Positions 7,538-17,419 of a stretch of DNA of 64,000 nucleotides are shown in pieces; position 1 is the first letter of the stretch, and every line of letters starts with the position of its first letter. The notes under the pieces are model-generated. The model was not told the DNA's origin. It ran no database searches and was given only the letters and a program-made list of their open reading frames with translations. The position numbers and the translations under genes are program-made. This DNA comes from Achromobacter xylosoxidans A8 (GTDB lineage Bacteria; Pseudomonadota; Gammaproteobacteria; Burkholderiales; Burkholderiaceae_B), in assembly GCF_000165835.1 (NCBI RefSeq), contig NC_014640.1, positions 6,510,001-6,574,000 on the forward strand, in the 5' to 3' direction.

Positions 7538-9676
7538 CTAGCCGGCGCGGCGCGCGGTCAGCCACTGCGCGGGCTTGAGCGCCTTTTCCACGATGCGGAT
7601 CTCACCGATGCTGCCGAAGAAGCCGTCGGCGCGTTCGCCGTCCCACGAACCCGCACCGATGACCCAGGGCATGTCGGCGGCCAGCGTCGCCAGGCCAGGC
7701 GCGTTGCTGACGTTGCGCAATACCGGCGCGCCCTCGATATAGAGGATGGTCTCGTGCGTGTCAGCGTCGTTGACCACCGCGACATGGAACCATTTGTCCG
7801 CGATGATCTCGCCCGACCAGTTGGTCTTGCCGCCGCGCTCGCCCGCCACGGCCGGCACGACTTCCCACTGGATCTCACGTAGGCTGGACACGGCGAAGAT
7901 CAGGGGCGGGGATTCCGGGTCGCCGCCCGTGAACCCGGCCAGGTCGCCGCGCTTGCCGTCGCGCGTCATCACGTTCATCCAGGCGTGCTTCTGCGCGCTC
8001 CAGTCCTTGTCGATCTTGAGGAAGGCCTCGATCGTGTAGCCGTTGGGCACCGTGGCGCTGTTGATCGCCGCGGCGGCATCGGTGGTGAAGTAGCTCATGC
8101 GCGCCGTGTTCTTGTCCGTGTTCAGGAAGCGCACCGAACCGGGCGCGGCGGACAGGAAGTGATGATCGTCCGACCACAGCAGGTCGCCTTCCTGCGCGCC
8201 CGCCACGCCGTCGATGTTGAGCGCCGCGCGGCGGACCGGGTTCAGGCCGGTCGCATCCGCAACGGTCTCTCCCACCTTGACGGGCTGCCCGGCCTTGCCG
8301 CCGAAGAAGCGCCAGTGCGCCAGCGTCCCCGCCACCAACGGATAGTCATTGCTGTCGGCGGCCGGCTTTTGCTCGATGGTCGCGGGATCCGTGTAGTTGG
8401 CCAGGATCAACGCCGTGGCCTGCTCGACCAGCGAGGTATGCGTGGGCGCCGCGGCCTTGAATGTCTTGTTGAAGCCGGAGAAGCGGCTGGCGAAGTCCAT
8501 CTTGATGGTGAATTGCTCATTGGGCGCGGTCAGCACCGCCTGGTCGAACGCATTGAGCGTGTCCTTGGGCTTCTGCGGTACCCAGGGCGAGAACGACAGC
8601 ACCCGGATCTCGTTGTTGCCGAGATCGAATTCGTACAGACGCATCAGGCCGTTGCCGCCCTGATAGGCCATCTGGTAGTCCACCACCATCTCCTCCACCG
8701 CGTGGCCATAGGCATTGGTCTTGGTCAGGCGGGTGGCGCCGTGGTAGTGGCCGTTGAGCGTCATGAAGATCTGATCGTTGTCGCGGATCAGCTTGTCCCA
8801 CAACATCTTGCCGTAGGGCACTTCCAGCGGGCTGACACCGTCCTTGTCGATGTTCAACAACTGGTGGTTGACCAGGATGGCGGGCAACGTGGGGTTGGCG
8901 CGCAACACCTGATTGGCCCAGGCCAGCGCGTCATTCGACGCGCGCCAGGATAGCGACAGCACCAGGAACTTCTGCCCTTCGGCCTCGAACACGTGGTACT
9001 CATGGAAGCCGCTGGCATCGCGGCCGCCGAAGGTCGCTTGTTGCTTGGCCCGCGTGACGCTGAAGTGCTGCAGGTACGGTTCCTTGGCCAGATCGCGCTG
9101 CGCATCCGTGTTGGCCGACTGGCTGCTCTCGTCCACGTAATCTCGGTCAACGATCACGTCATGGTTGCCCGCCAGGATCGAATACGGCACCTTGCCGTCT
9201 TCCAGCACCTTCATCGCGGCGCTGGCCACCTTCCACTGATCGGGCTTGCCCTGCTGATCGACCACATCGCCCAGATGGACCAGGAACGGAATATTGAGCG
9301 CCTTGGCGTGCTCGGCCACCCAGCGCGTCTGCGCCTGGTAGGGCTCGCTGCCGTACTTGCGCATGAATTGCTGGTTTTCGGCGTCGGTGGCGTAGCGCGA
9401 ATAGAACTGCGTATCCGGCAGCACCGCCAGCGCGAAGCTCGACACCAAGGCCGGCTGGGGCTTGCCCGTGCCGCCATCGCCGTCATCTTCATCGTCGTCA
9501 TCGCCGCCGCCATTGCAGCCGCTAAGCAGGAAACTGCCGCCCATGGGCAACAGCGTCACGCCCAAGCCGGCGCGCAACAAACTGCGCCGCCGGTTGTCGG
9601 GCGCCAGCGGCAAGGCATCCGCCGCCTGCTCCCCGATCTGCGTGTCACCCTGGCCGTGCTTGCTGTCCTTCGTCAT
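7538..9676 (-). CDS. Tat-exported lipoprotein metallophosphoesterase with LamG-like C-terminal domain, 712 aa
   Basis: A calcineurin-type phosphoesterase anchored outside the cytoplasmic membrane. Residues 29-31 (RRR) followed by SLLRAGLGV and a lipobox LSGC (Cys54) give a twin-arginine-like lipoprotein signal. An Asp/Gly-rich linker covers about 56-72. The metal motifs are PDTQFY (87-92), GDVVD (136-140), GNHD (170-173) and later NGHYHG. The last ~270 residues resemble a concanavalin/LamG jelly-roll fold (IEAFLKID... and GEIRIVEKALKPAQW), often used to bind polymers. It could attack an extracellular phosphoester, but the substrate is unknown. It stands alone, convergent with the sulfatase gene. 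Confidence 0.82.
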   Translation of the reverse strand: MTKDSKHGQGDTQIGEQAADALPLAPDNRRRSLLRAGLGVTLLPMGGSFLLSGCNGGGDDDDEDDGDGGTGKPQPALVSSFALAVLPDTQFYSRYATDAENQQFMRKYGSEPYQAQTRWVAEHAKALNIPFLVHLGDVVDQQGKPDQWKVASAAMKVLEDGKVPYSILAGNHDVIVDRDYVDESSQSANTDAQRDLAKEPYLQHFSVTRAKQQATFGGRDASGFHEYHVFEAEGQKFLVLSLSWRASNDALAWANQVLRANPTLPAILVNHQLLNIDKDGVSPLEVPYGKMLWDKLIRDNDQIFMTLNGHYHGATRLTKTNAYGHAVEEMVVDYQMAYQGGNGLMRLYEFDLGNNEIRVLSFSPWVPQKPKDTLNAFDQAVLTAPNEQFTIKMDFASRFSGFNKTFKAAAPTHTSLVEQATALILANYTDPATIEQKPAADSNDYPLVAGTLAHWRFFGGKAGQPVKVGETVADATGLNPVRRAALNIDGVAGAQEGDLLWSDDHHFLSAAPGSVRFLNTDKNTARMSYFTTDAAAAINSATVPNGYTIEAFLKIDKDWSAQKHAWMNVMTRDGKRGDLAGFTGGDPESPPLIFAVSSLREIQWEVVPAVAGERGGKTNWSGEIIADKWFHVAVVNDADTHETILYIEGAPVLRNVSNAPGLATLAADMPWVIGAGSWDGERADGFFGSIGEIRIVEKALKPAQWLTARRAG

Positions 9677-9755
9677 CTCTGCTGCCTGTTCAAAAAAGGC
9701 GGGAGTCTAGAGACGCGGAATGACGGCCCAATGACGATGTCTGCCACGCAAATGC

Positions 9756-9790
9756 AAAAAAGCCGGCAGCGCTTGCGCGATACCGGCTTT
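9756..9790 (-). terminator. Intrinsic terminator downstream of tRNA-Pro
   Basis: Read on the minus strand, AAAGCCGG and CCGGCTTT pair around a loop of about 16 bases and are followed by a T-rich run (A6 on the plus strand at 9756-9761). It lies about 46 bases beyond the tRNA 3' end and would end its transcript. Confidence 0.65.
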
Positions 9791-9835
9791 CAGCCAAAGG
9801 CGTCGGGAAACACCTTCATGAATTCGACCACATGA

Positions 9836-9913
<78 letters not shown>

Positions 9914-10030
9914 AGTCTTACTACCTTACTGCTGATCTCGTTGCGCTCAGTGCAACCAAACCATTTTCGCTTTGACAGAACCGCTACGTTTCAGACTGCT
10001 GGGTTACCCCAGATTTTTCGCCTAATTCGC

Positions 10031-10996
10031 TTAGCGATCTCTATTCACCGCGAAAGCGCAGAATTCTAACAGAGAATTTAGAAAAGGGGAAATGGGGTAG
10101 CCAGAAAGTGCCTGGCGAGCCAGATCGGCCTCGGCGACTGCGGCCTGGCGGGCGTGCTCCAGGGCGTCGGTGGCCTGGATGGCGGCGGCCACGGCGGCGA
10201 AGTCGGCGTCGCCGGTCTTGATGGCGTCGCGGATCAATTGCTGCTGTTCCGGGGTGCCCACTTCCATCACGCGGATCAGCGGCAGCGTGGGCTTGCCCTC
10301 GCGCAGGTCGTCGCCCACGTTCTTGCCCAGGGCGGCGGCGTCGCCGCTGTAGTCCAGCACGTCGTCCACCAATTGGAAGGCGGTGCCCACGTGGCGGCCA
10401 TAGGCGGCCGCAGCGGCTTCCTGTTCGGGAGTGGCGCCCGCCAGCACGGCGCCCACCTGGGCGGCGGCCTCGAACAGCTTGGCGGTCTTGTAGCGCACGA
10501 CTTGCAGATAGCGTTCCTGGGAGACGTCCGGGTCGTGCACGTTCAGCAGCTGCAGCACCTCGCCCTCGGCGATCACCGTGGTGGCTTCGGACAGGATGCT
10601 CATGACGCGCATCGAGTTCGCTTCCACCATCATCTCGAAGGAGCGCGAATACAGGTAATCGCCCACCAGCACGCTGGCGGCGTTGCCGAAGACCGCGTTG
10701 GCGGTGTCGCGGCCGCGGCGCAGGTCGGATTCGTCGACCACGTCGTCGTGCAGCAGGGTGGCGGTATGGATGAACTCAACCACGGCGGCCAGCAACTGGT
10801 GGTGCGTGCCCTCGTAGCCCAGCGCGCGCGCCACCATCAGCACCATGGCCGGCCGCATGCGCTTGCCGCCCGCTCCAATGATGTAGTCGCCGATCGTGCG
10901 GATCAGGACCACTTCGGAATTCAGCCGCTCGCGGATGACCGCGTCGACGGCTTTCATATCGTCTGCAATGGGGGCAACAAGCTCGGGGAGATTCAA
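10031..10996 (-). CDS. ispB: Octaprenyl diphosphate synthase (trans-isoprenyl synthase), 321 aa
   Basis: Makes the long isoprenoid side chain of ubiquinone by adding isopentenyl units to farnesyl diphosphate. Both aspartate-rich motifs that bind Mg-diphosphate are present: DDVVD (residues 84-88) with DLRRGRDT after it, and LVDDVLDYSGD in the second half. GAGGKRMRP near residue 42 is the substrate Lys-Arg region. The frame is open for 42 more codons upstream, but that extension is Pro/Arg-rich and unlike the family. A TTG at 10996 (then NLPELVAP) gives the usual length of about 320. The Shine-Dalgarno is weak, so the start is uncertain. Confidence 0.92.
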   Translation of the reverse strand: MNLPELVAPIADDMKAVDAVIRERLNSEVVLIRTIGDYIIGAGGKRMRPAMVLMVARALGYEGTHHQLLAAVVEFIHTATLLHDDVVDESDLRRGRDTANAVFGNAASVLVGDYLYSRSFEMMVEANSMRVMSILSEATTVIAEGEVLQLLNVHDPDVSQERYLQVVRYKTAKLFEAAAQVGAVLAGATPEQEAAAAAYGRHVGTAFQLVDDVLDYSGDAAALGKNVGDDLREGKPTLPLIRVMEVGTPEQQQLIRDAIKTGDADFAAVAAAIQATDALEHARQAAVAEADLARQALSGYPISPFLNSLLEFCAFAVNRDR

Positions 10997-11192
10997 GACG
11001 TATCCGGGAGAGTGAAACGAGCCGTGACGCGGACGCGTGCCGGCTCTTACCGCTGGGCCCGCCGCAGAGGGCGGGGGATTCGACCAAGGATTATACGGGG
11101 AGTGACGGACGTGAGCCGTCACCCTGGCAGAATCGCCGACGGGGACGGCGCCCGGCGCGCCCTCCCCCTGCCCGGCGCCATCTTGCAGCGGA

Positions 11193-12362
11193 TCAGGCCT
11201 CTTGCCGCAGCAGGCCGCGGGCGGCCAGATTGGCGTAGAGCGCGCGCGCCCCGAAGGTCCAGGGTTCGATCTCGGTGGCCAGCCGCACTTCGTTGACCAG
11301 CGCCCCCAGGCGTTCGGAGGCGATCACGACGCGGTCGCCCAGCTTGTGGGTGAAGCCGGTGCCCGGGCCCATGCGGTCCTGGGTGGGCGAGAACATGGTG
11401 CCCAGGAACAGCATGAAGCCGTCCGGATACTGGTGGTGCCTGCCGCAGGTCTGACGCACCAGATCCAGCGGGTCGCGGCTGATCTCGCGCATGTGGCTGA
11501 CGCCGTCCAGCTCGAAGCCGTCCAGGCCCTCGATGCGCAGGGAGACGTCGGCCTGGCGCACGCTGTCCAGGGTGTAGCCGCCGTCGAACAGGCGGATGAA
11601 GGGTCCGATGGCGCAGGAACCGTTGTTGTCCTTGGCCTTGGTCAGCAGCAAGGCGCTGCGGCCTTCGATGTCGCGCAGGTTGACGTCGTTGCCCAGCGTG
11701 GCGCCGACGACTTCGCCGCGGCTGTCCACCGCCAGCACGATCTCGGGTTCGGGATTGTTCCAGCGGGATTCGGGCAGTACGCCGATCCGCGCGCCCGTGC
11801 CCACCGACGCCATGGGCGGCGCCTTGGAGAAGACCTCGGCGTCCGGGCCTATGCCAACCTCCAGGTACTGCGACCACTGGCCCCGCTCGGTCAGTTCGGC
11901 CTTCAGTTTGGCCGCTTCCGGCGAGCCCGGACGCAGGCGGGACAGGTCGGAGCCGATCAGGGCCTGCATGCGGACGCGGATTTCCTCGGCGCGGCTGGCG
12001 TCGCCGCCCGCTTCTTCCTCGATCATCCGTTCCAGCAGGCTGATGGCGAAGGTGACGCCCGCCGCCTTGACGGGTTGCAGGTCGCAGGGCGCCAACAGGC
12101 GCAGTCCGTCCTGGCCCGCCAGGCTGGCGGCCATCAGGGTCCGCACGTCGCCCAGCGACTCGCCGGTGGCGCTGGCCACCAACGCCACGCGGTCGGGGCG
12201 GTCCAGCAGGTCCGCCATGGTGGGCGTGACCCCCGTGATGTCGATCACCTCGCCCTGGCGGACCGCCACCACACTGGGGCCATTCACCGGCCCTGGCCGC
12301 CACACCCGCCCCACCAGCAACGCCTGCTCCAGGTCGGCAGGCAGCGCCTTTGCTTGATCCAT
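11193..12362 (-). CDS. Fumarylacetoacetate hydrolase-family enzyme (sugar-acid dehydratase-like), 389 aa
   Basis: An FAH-fold, metal-dependent enzyme with a long N-terminal extension. The C-terminal half has the family core (PEPEIVLAVDSRGEVVGATLGNDVNLRDIEGR in pieces, then KAKDNNGSCAIGPFI), which resembles 2-keto-3-deoxy-arabinonate dehydratase-like members more than true fumarylacetoacetase. The likely job is dehydrating or cleaving a 2-keto-3-deoxy acid. It diverges from an IclR regulator across a 100-base gap with a strong palindrome, so it is probably repressed by that protein. The pair sits between ispB and rplU, which usually lie close together in related genomes. Confidence 0.8.
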   Translation of the reverse strand: MDQAKALPADLEQALLVGRVWRPGPVNGPSVVAVRQGEVIDITGVTPTMADLLDRPDRVALVASATGESLGDVRTLMAASLAGQDGLRLLAPCDLQPVKAAGVTFAISLLERMIEEEAGGDASRAEEIRVRMQALIGSDLSRLRPGSPEAAKLKAELTERGQWSQYLEVGIGPDAEVFSKAPPMASVGTGARIGVLPESRWNNPEPEIVLAVDSRGEVVGATLGNDVNLRDIEGRSALLLTKAKDNNGSCAIGPFIRLFDGGYTLDSVRQADVSLRIEGLDGFELDGVSHMREISRDPLDLVRQTCGRHHQYPDGFMLFLGTMFSPTQDRMGPGTGFTHKLGDRVVIASERLGALVNEVRLATEIEPWTFGARALYANLAARGLLRQEA

Positions 12363-12420
12363 GAGTCTCCCTCGCCTTGCTCGAATGATGTGCGGGGCAG
12401 TCTAGGAGAGTTCAATTATC

Positions 12421-12460
12421 ATGTCCAACATCCTGAATTTATGTCCAATATATTGGACAA
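12421..12460. promoter_or_regulatory. Candidate IclR operator: perfect 18-base palindrome plus a half-site 20 bases away
   Basis: TGTCCAATATATTGGACA at 12442-12459 is a perfect 18-base palindrome. ATGTCCAACAT at 12421-12431 repeats its left half (ATGTCCAATAT at 12441-12451) exactly 20 bases upstream, about two helical turns. It lies between the divergent FAH-family and IclR genes, ending six bases before the IclR ATG at 12466. Confidence 0.65.
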
Positions 12461-12465
12461 TCAAC

Positions 12466-13224
12466 ATGGCTTCCGAGTACGACGTCCCCGCTATCCGCCG
12501 CACGCACGACATCCTGCGGGTGCTCGCCAGCCGCCGCGCGCCGGTCAAGGCATCGGAGCTGGCCGAATCCTGCCAGCTCGCCCGCAGCACGCTGTACTTG
12601 CTGCTGGATTGCCTGGAGCAACGCCGCTGGATCGAGCGCCGTGAAGGCGGCTACGTCATCGGCATCGAACTGATGGCGCTGGGCTACGCCTATCTGCGCC
12701 AGGACGGATTGCAAGCGGCATTCCAGGCCGCCGCTGGCGTCTTCGTGGCGCGGCACAACGAAGTGGTGCAGTTGGCGACGCTGGACGGATTCGATGTGGT
12801 TTATCTGGCGCGCGAGGATGCGCGCCGCCCGGTGCGGCTGGTGTCGGACCTGGGGCTGCGCCTGCCCGCGCACGCCTGCGCGCTGGGCAAGGCTTTGCTC
12901 GCCAGCCTGCCGCCGCAAGAGCTGGCCGCCTGCGTACCCGCGGTGTTGCCGCGTGTCACCGAGCGCAGCCTCGCCACCCGCGCCGCGCTCGACCAGGAGC
13001 TGGAACAGGTGCGTGGCACCGGACTGGCGCAGGACCTGGAGGAAGTGGCGACCGGCCTGGTCTGCTTTGCCGCCTACGTGGGCATGACACCGCTGGGCAA
13101 GCGGGTGGCCGTGAGCACCTCCATCCCTACCGACCGGCTGGACGACGCGCACCGCCGTGACGTGATCGACGGAATCCGGCTGGTGGCGCGCGACATCGCC
13201 CTGCGGGTGATCCCCGGCGCTTGA
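12466..13224 (+). CDS. IclR-family transcriptional regulator, 252 aa
   Basis: An IclR-type regulator. The N-terminal winged helix (RRTHDILRVLASRRAPVKA..., with CQLARSTLYLLLDCLEQRRW) spans about residues 8-62, and the effector-binding domain follows, with the usual LPAHACALGKALLAS segment. An in-frame ATG at 12421 also exists, but it would place the operator palindrome inside the coding region. The ATG at 12466 (MASEYDVPAIRR) gives the normal family length. It probably represses or activates the divergent FAH-family gene, sensing a sugar acid or keto acid. That role is inferred from position. Confidence 0.88.
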   Translation: MASEYDVPAIRRTHDILRVLASRRAPVKASELAESCQLARSTLYLLLDCLEQRRWIERREGGYVIGIELMALGYAYLRQDGLQAAFQAAAGVFVARHNEVVQLATLDGFDVVYLAREDARRPVRLVSDLGLRLPAHACALGKALLASLPPQELAACVPAVLPRVTERSLATRAALDQELEQVRGTGLAQDLEEVATGLVCFAAYVGMTPLGKRVAVSTSIPTDRLDDAHRRDVIDGIRLVARDIALRVIPGA

Positions 13225-13266
13225 AGCGCGCACGCCACACCTAAGCCCTTAGCCTGCAACAGCTTT

Positions 13267-13295
13267 TTGACTTTCCGAAAGTCCCGGGCTAATAT
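13267..13295 (+). promoter_or_regulatory. Sigma-70-type promoter of rplU
   Basis: TTGACT (13267-13272) and TAATAT (13290-13295) match the -35 and -10 consensus at five and four of six positions with an ideal 17-base spacer. Transcription should begin near 13302, leaving a leader of about 230 bases before rplU. Confidence 0.7.
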
Positions 13296-13301
13296 TCCGG
13301 A

Positions 13302-13534
13302 TTCGGTCAGCAATGCCCGAATTACGTCGGTTGCATTTGCGTCACCCCTCTGGGTGCAGAGGTAGGCTTCAGACCCGGTCTAATCCGGTTTTGGATCTTC
13401 CTTAAGCATCAAGGCCTTTTTTCTTTCCGCCAGACTCTGGCGCCAGATGAAAAAAGTGTCCCGCCAGAGCGGCAGTCCCGCCCAGCAGGGCAGGCAGCGC
13501 GGATGAACCCATTTACCTATTTAAGGAACACCCC
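13302..13534 (+). promoter_or_regulatory. Long structured 5' leader of rplU-rpmA
   Basis: About 230 untranslated bases precede rplU. Visible hairpins include CACCC/GGGTG near 13343, CGCCAG-ACT-CTGGCG near 13430, and a GC-rich fold near 13465-13500. Two T-rich stretches lie near 13400. Ribosomal protein operons often use such leaders for autoregulation; no named leader family is recognised here. Confidence 0.4.
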
Positions 13535-13846
13535 ATGTACGCGGTCGTAAAAACCGGTGGCAAGCAGTATCGCGTTGCCGCTGGCGAAAAACTCAAGATA
13601 GAACAGATACCGGCAGACATTGGGCAAGAAATCACCCTGGACCAAGTGTTGTCCGTGGGCGAAGGCGACCAGCTGAAAGTTGGCACGCCCCTCGTCTCCG
13701 GCGCCGTGGTCAAGGCAACGGTTCTTGCGCAAGGCCGCCACGACAAGGTCAAGATCTTCAAGATGCGCCGTCGCAAGCACTATCAGAAGCGTCAGGGCCA
13801 CCGTCAGAACTACACCGAAATCCGCATCGAAGCCATCACGGCTTAA
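13535..13846 (+). CDS. rplU: 50S ribosomal protein L21, 103 aa
   Basis: Ribosomal protein L21 of the large subunit, which binds 23S rRNA. The start [14 protein letters not shown] and the basic end with [20 protein letters not shown] are diagnostic, and the length of 103 is exactly usual. AAGGAAC upstream serves as ribosome-binding site. It is first in the conserved rplU-rpmA pair, with a strong promoter 240 bases upstream and rpmA 34 bases downstream. Confidence 0.98.
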   Translation: MYAVVKTGGKQYRVAAGEKLKIEQIPADIGQEITLDQVLSVGEGDQLKVGTPLVSGAVVKATVLAQGRHDKVKIFKMRRRKHYQKRQGHRQNYTEIRIEAITA

Positions 13847-13880
13847 GAAGCGACTCGGTACCACTTAGCAGGAGCTAAAC

Positions 13881-14141
13881 ATGGCACAGAAAAAGGGCGG
13901 CGGCTCTACGCGGAACGGACGCGACTCAGAATCGAAGCGTCTGGGCGTCAAGGCATTCGGCGGCGAATTGATTCCCGCTGGTTCGATCATCGTGCGTCAG
14001 CGCGGCACGCGCTTCCACGCTGGCGTGAACGTCGGCATGGGCAAGGATCACACCCTGTTCGCGCTGATCGACGGCAAGGTTCAATTCGGCTTCAAGGGCG
14101 CGTTGAACAAGCAGACCGTTTCGATCGTCGCTGCCGAGTAA
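13881..14141 (+). CDS. rpmA: 50S ribosomal protein L27, 86 aa
   Basis: Ribosomal protein L27, whose N-terminal tail reaches the peptidyl transferase centre. The start [20 protein letters not shown] and the following [19 protein letters not shown] are typical, and the length is usual. There is no Firmicute-type N-terminal extension. AGGAG at 13869-13873 is a good ribosome-binding site. It is cotranscribed with rplU, and an intrinsic terminator follows at about 14191. Confidence 0.98.
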   Translation: MAQKKGGGSTRNGRDSESKRLGVKAFGGELIPAGSIIVRQRGTRFHAGVNVGMGKDHTLFALIDGKVQFGFKGALNKQTVSIVAAE

Positions 14142-14190
14142 TCGGACAAGCACGGTCAGCAACGCGGTTCGCCGCGTTTCAGAACGGCAA

Positions 14191-14221
14191 AAGCCCTGTC
14201 GCATGCGGCAGGGCTTTTTTG
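14191..14221 (+). terminator. Intrinsic terminator after rpmA
   Basis: AAGCCCTG (14191-14198) and CAGGGCTT (14209-14216) form the stem, followed by a T run to 14220. A second perfect hairpin, AACGCGG-TTCG-CCGCGTT, lies just before it at 14161-14178. It would separate most rplU-rpmA transcripts from obgE. Confidence 0.8.
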
Positions 14222-14291
14222 TTTTAAGCTTTTTTGATTTCAGGCAGCAGCCGGAAGGTTCCGGCCCCTGCCTCCCGGCGGCGCCCGATGA

Positions 14292-15467
<1,176 letters not shown>

Positions 15468-15524
15468 GCCATAATCGCAGTCCTTACGATTACGCCTTTT
15501 TTATCGCCGCAGCCGGCCGCCATC

Positions 15525-16661
15525 ATGTCTGCTGAAACACCCGCCGTTTCCGTCGTCACCAACGCCCAGCGCCTCGTCGCCAAAGTCGGCTCGTCGCTGG
15601 TCACCAATGAAGGCCGCGGCCTGGACCGCGCCGCCGTGGCGCACTGGGCCGCGCAGATCGCCGCCCTGCACAAGCAGGGCAAGCAGATCGTGCTGGTCTC
15701 CAGCGGCGCCATCGCGGAAGGCATGGCGCGCCTGGGCTGGCGTAAACGTCCCTCGGTCATGCACGAACTGCAGGCCGCCGCGGCCGTGGGCCAGATGGGC
15801 CTGTGCCAGGCCTATGAGGCGGCTTTCGCCGAGTACGGCCTGCGCACCGCCCAGATCCTGCTGACCCACGAAGACCTGGCCGACCGCCACCGCTACCTGA
15901 ACGCGCGCAGCACGCTGTTCGCGCTGCTGCGCCTGGGCGTGGTGCCGATCGTGAACGAAAACGACACGGTGGTCACCGACGAAATCCGGCTGGGCGACAA
16001 CGACACCCTGGGCGCGCTGGTCACCAATTTGATCGAAGCCGACACGCTGATCATCCTGACGGACCAGCGCGGCCTGTATGACTCCGACCCGCGCAAGAAT
16101 CCCGAGGCCAAGTTCATGTCGCACGCCCAGGCCGGCGACCCGGCGCTGGAAGCCATGGCTGGCGGCGCCGGCAGCGGCATCGGCACCGGTGGCATGCTGA
16201 CCAAGGTGCTGGCGGCCAAGCGCGCGGCGCATAGCGGCGCGCATACCGTGATCGCGTCGGGCCACGAACGCAACGTGCTCACGCGCCTGGCCCAGGGCGA
16301 GTGCATCGGCAGCGAATTGCGCGCCGTGCTACCTGTGTGGTCCGCGCGCAAGCAATGGCTGGCCGACCACCTGCGCCTGCGCGGACGCGTGGTGCTGGAC
16401 GACGGTGCCGTGCAGGCTCTACTGCGCGAAGGCAAGAGCTTGCTGCCCATCGGCGTGACCGAGGTGGACGGCGAGTTCGGCCGCGGCGATGTGGTCGCCT
16501 GCGTCGATGGTCAGGGCCGCGAATGCGCCCGGGGCCTGATCAACTACTCATCGGCCGATACCCGCCGCATCCTGCGCCAGCCTTCGTCGCAGATTGCGCG
16601 CATCCTGGGCAGCATGACCGAACCCGAGCTCATGCACCGAGACAACCTGGTAGTACTCTGA
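15525..16661 (+). CDS. proB: Glutamate 5-kinase, 378 aa
   Basis: Catalyses the first step of proline synthesis, ATP-dependent phosphorylation of glutamate, in the cytoplasm. The amino acid kinase domain has AKVGSSLVT at the N-terminus, [14 protein letters not shown] and [21 protein letters not shown]. The C-terminal ~80 residues form the PUA domain ([25 protein letters not shown]). The length is usual for a kinase with PUA. It follows obgE by 57 bases and converges on a minus-strand regulator four bases beyond its stop. Confidence 0.97.
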   Translation: MSAETPAVSVVTNAQRLVAKVGSSLVTNEGRGLDRAAVAHWAAQIAALHKQGKQIVLVSSGAIAEGMARLGWRKRPSVMHELQAAAAVGQMGLCQAYEAAFAEYGLRTAQILLTHEDLADRHRYLNARSTLFALLRLGVVPIVNENDTVVTDEIRLGDNDTLGALVTNLIEADTLIILTDQRGLYDSDPRKNPEAKFMSHAQAGDPALEAMAGGAGSGIGTGGMLTKVLAAKRAAHSGAHTVIASGHERNVLTRLAQGECIGSELRAVLPVWSARKQWLADHLRLRGRVVLDDGAVQALLREGKSLLPIGVTEVDGEFGRGDVVACVDGQGRECARGLINYSSADTRRILRQPSSQIARILGSMTEPELMHRDNLVVL

Positions 16662-16665
16662 AGCC

Positions 16666-17340
16666 CTACCCTCTCGCGGCGCCCTCGGGCAGCAGGATGT
16701 AGCCCCATCCGCGCACCGCGAGCACGGGCAGGTCGATATTGAGACGGCGCGCCTTGCTGCGCAGCCGCGACAACAGCACATCCACCCGCCGCGCCCCATC
16801 CAGGGATTTGCGCGTGCCGGCGGGAAAGAAGCATTCCCGGCGCAGGCAGTAGCCCGGCGCGTTCAATAAGCGGACAAAAAAAGCGCGCTCCGTTACCGTC
16901 AACGGCAGGTACTCGCCAGCAGGCCCGGCCAGCGCGCCAGCGTGCGGGTCGAGCCGCCAAGGCAGGGCAACGGCCGGCGCGCGCCGGTGCAGATTGCGCA
17001 GCAGGGCATCCCATTCCAGCACGTCCCTGTCTGCGGACATACAGACGTCCGCGCCCGCATCCAGCGCGGCGATGCGGTCGGACGCGCTGGCCGCCGCAGC
17101 ATGCCACAGCACCGCCGCGGCTGGCGCCGCACGACGCAACATGGCAATGAGAGCCGGCACGCCCTTGATACCTCCCAAAAGTACCAGGGCATCAGCCGCC
17201 TGGGCCTGCAAGTGTTCCAATACCCCGGCGGACGTATCGAAGACCCGGGCCTGCCAACGCAACAGACGCAAGGCCTCGGCGAAATCCTCGCCCGCCGTTT
17301 CGTCGAGCCGTACGACGAAGACGCTGCCTCGTTGCTCCAT
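16666..17340 (-). CDS. OmpR/PhoB-class regulator with degenerate receiver, 224 aa
   Basis: A DNA-binding regulator with response-regulator architecture but no normal phospho-acceptor. The N-terminal ~115 residues look like a receiver fold (FVVRLDETAGEDFAEALRLL, DALVLLGGIKG), but the position expected for the Asp after LVLL is Gly56. The C-terminus is a winged helix (LPLTVTERAFFVRLLNAPG..., RRVDVLLSRLRSKARRL, VRGWGYILL). The start at 17340 follows AGGTGA; an eight-residue longer start lacks support. No sensor kinase is adjacent. It diverges from an XRE regulator across an AT-rich palindrome. Confidence 0.75.
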   Translation of the reverse strand: MEQRGSVFVVRLDETAGEDFAEALRLLRWQARVFDTSAGVLEHLQAQAADALVLLGGIKGVPALIAMLRRAAPAAAVLWHAAAASASDRIAALDAGADVCMSADRDVLEWDALLRNLHRRAPAVALPWRLDPHAGALAGPAGEYLPLTVTERAFFVRLLNAPGYCLRRECFFPAGTRKSLDGARRVDVLLSRLRSKARRLNIDLPVLAVRGWGYILLPEGAARG

Positions 17341-17353
17341 GCGCTCACCTTTG

Positions 17354-17379
17354 ATAAATATCACTTAAGTAATATTTAT
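17354..17379. promoter_or_regulatory. AT-rich 26-base near-perfect palindrome between divergent regulators
   Basis: ATAAATAT (17354-17361), CTTAAG (17364-17369) and ATATTTAT (17372-17379) form a palindrome broken only in the CA/TA spacers. It fills the gap between the start of the degenerate response regulator (17340) and the XRE gene (17420), and it is far richer in AT than its surroundings. It is probably a shared operator or promoter. Confidence 0.55.
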
Positions 17380-17419
17380 AACCACCAAAGCGCGTGACCA
17401 GCAAGCTTCAATCGCCGGT

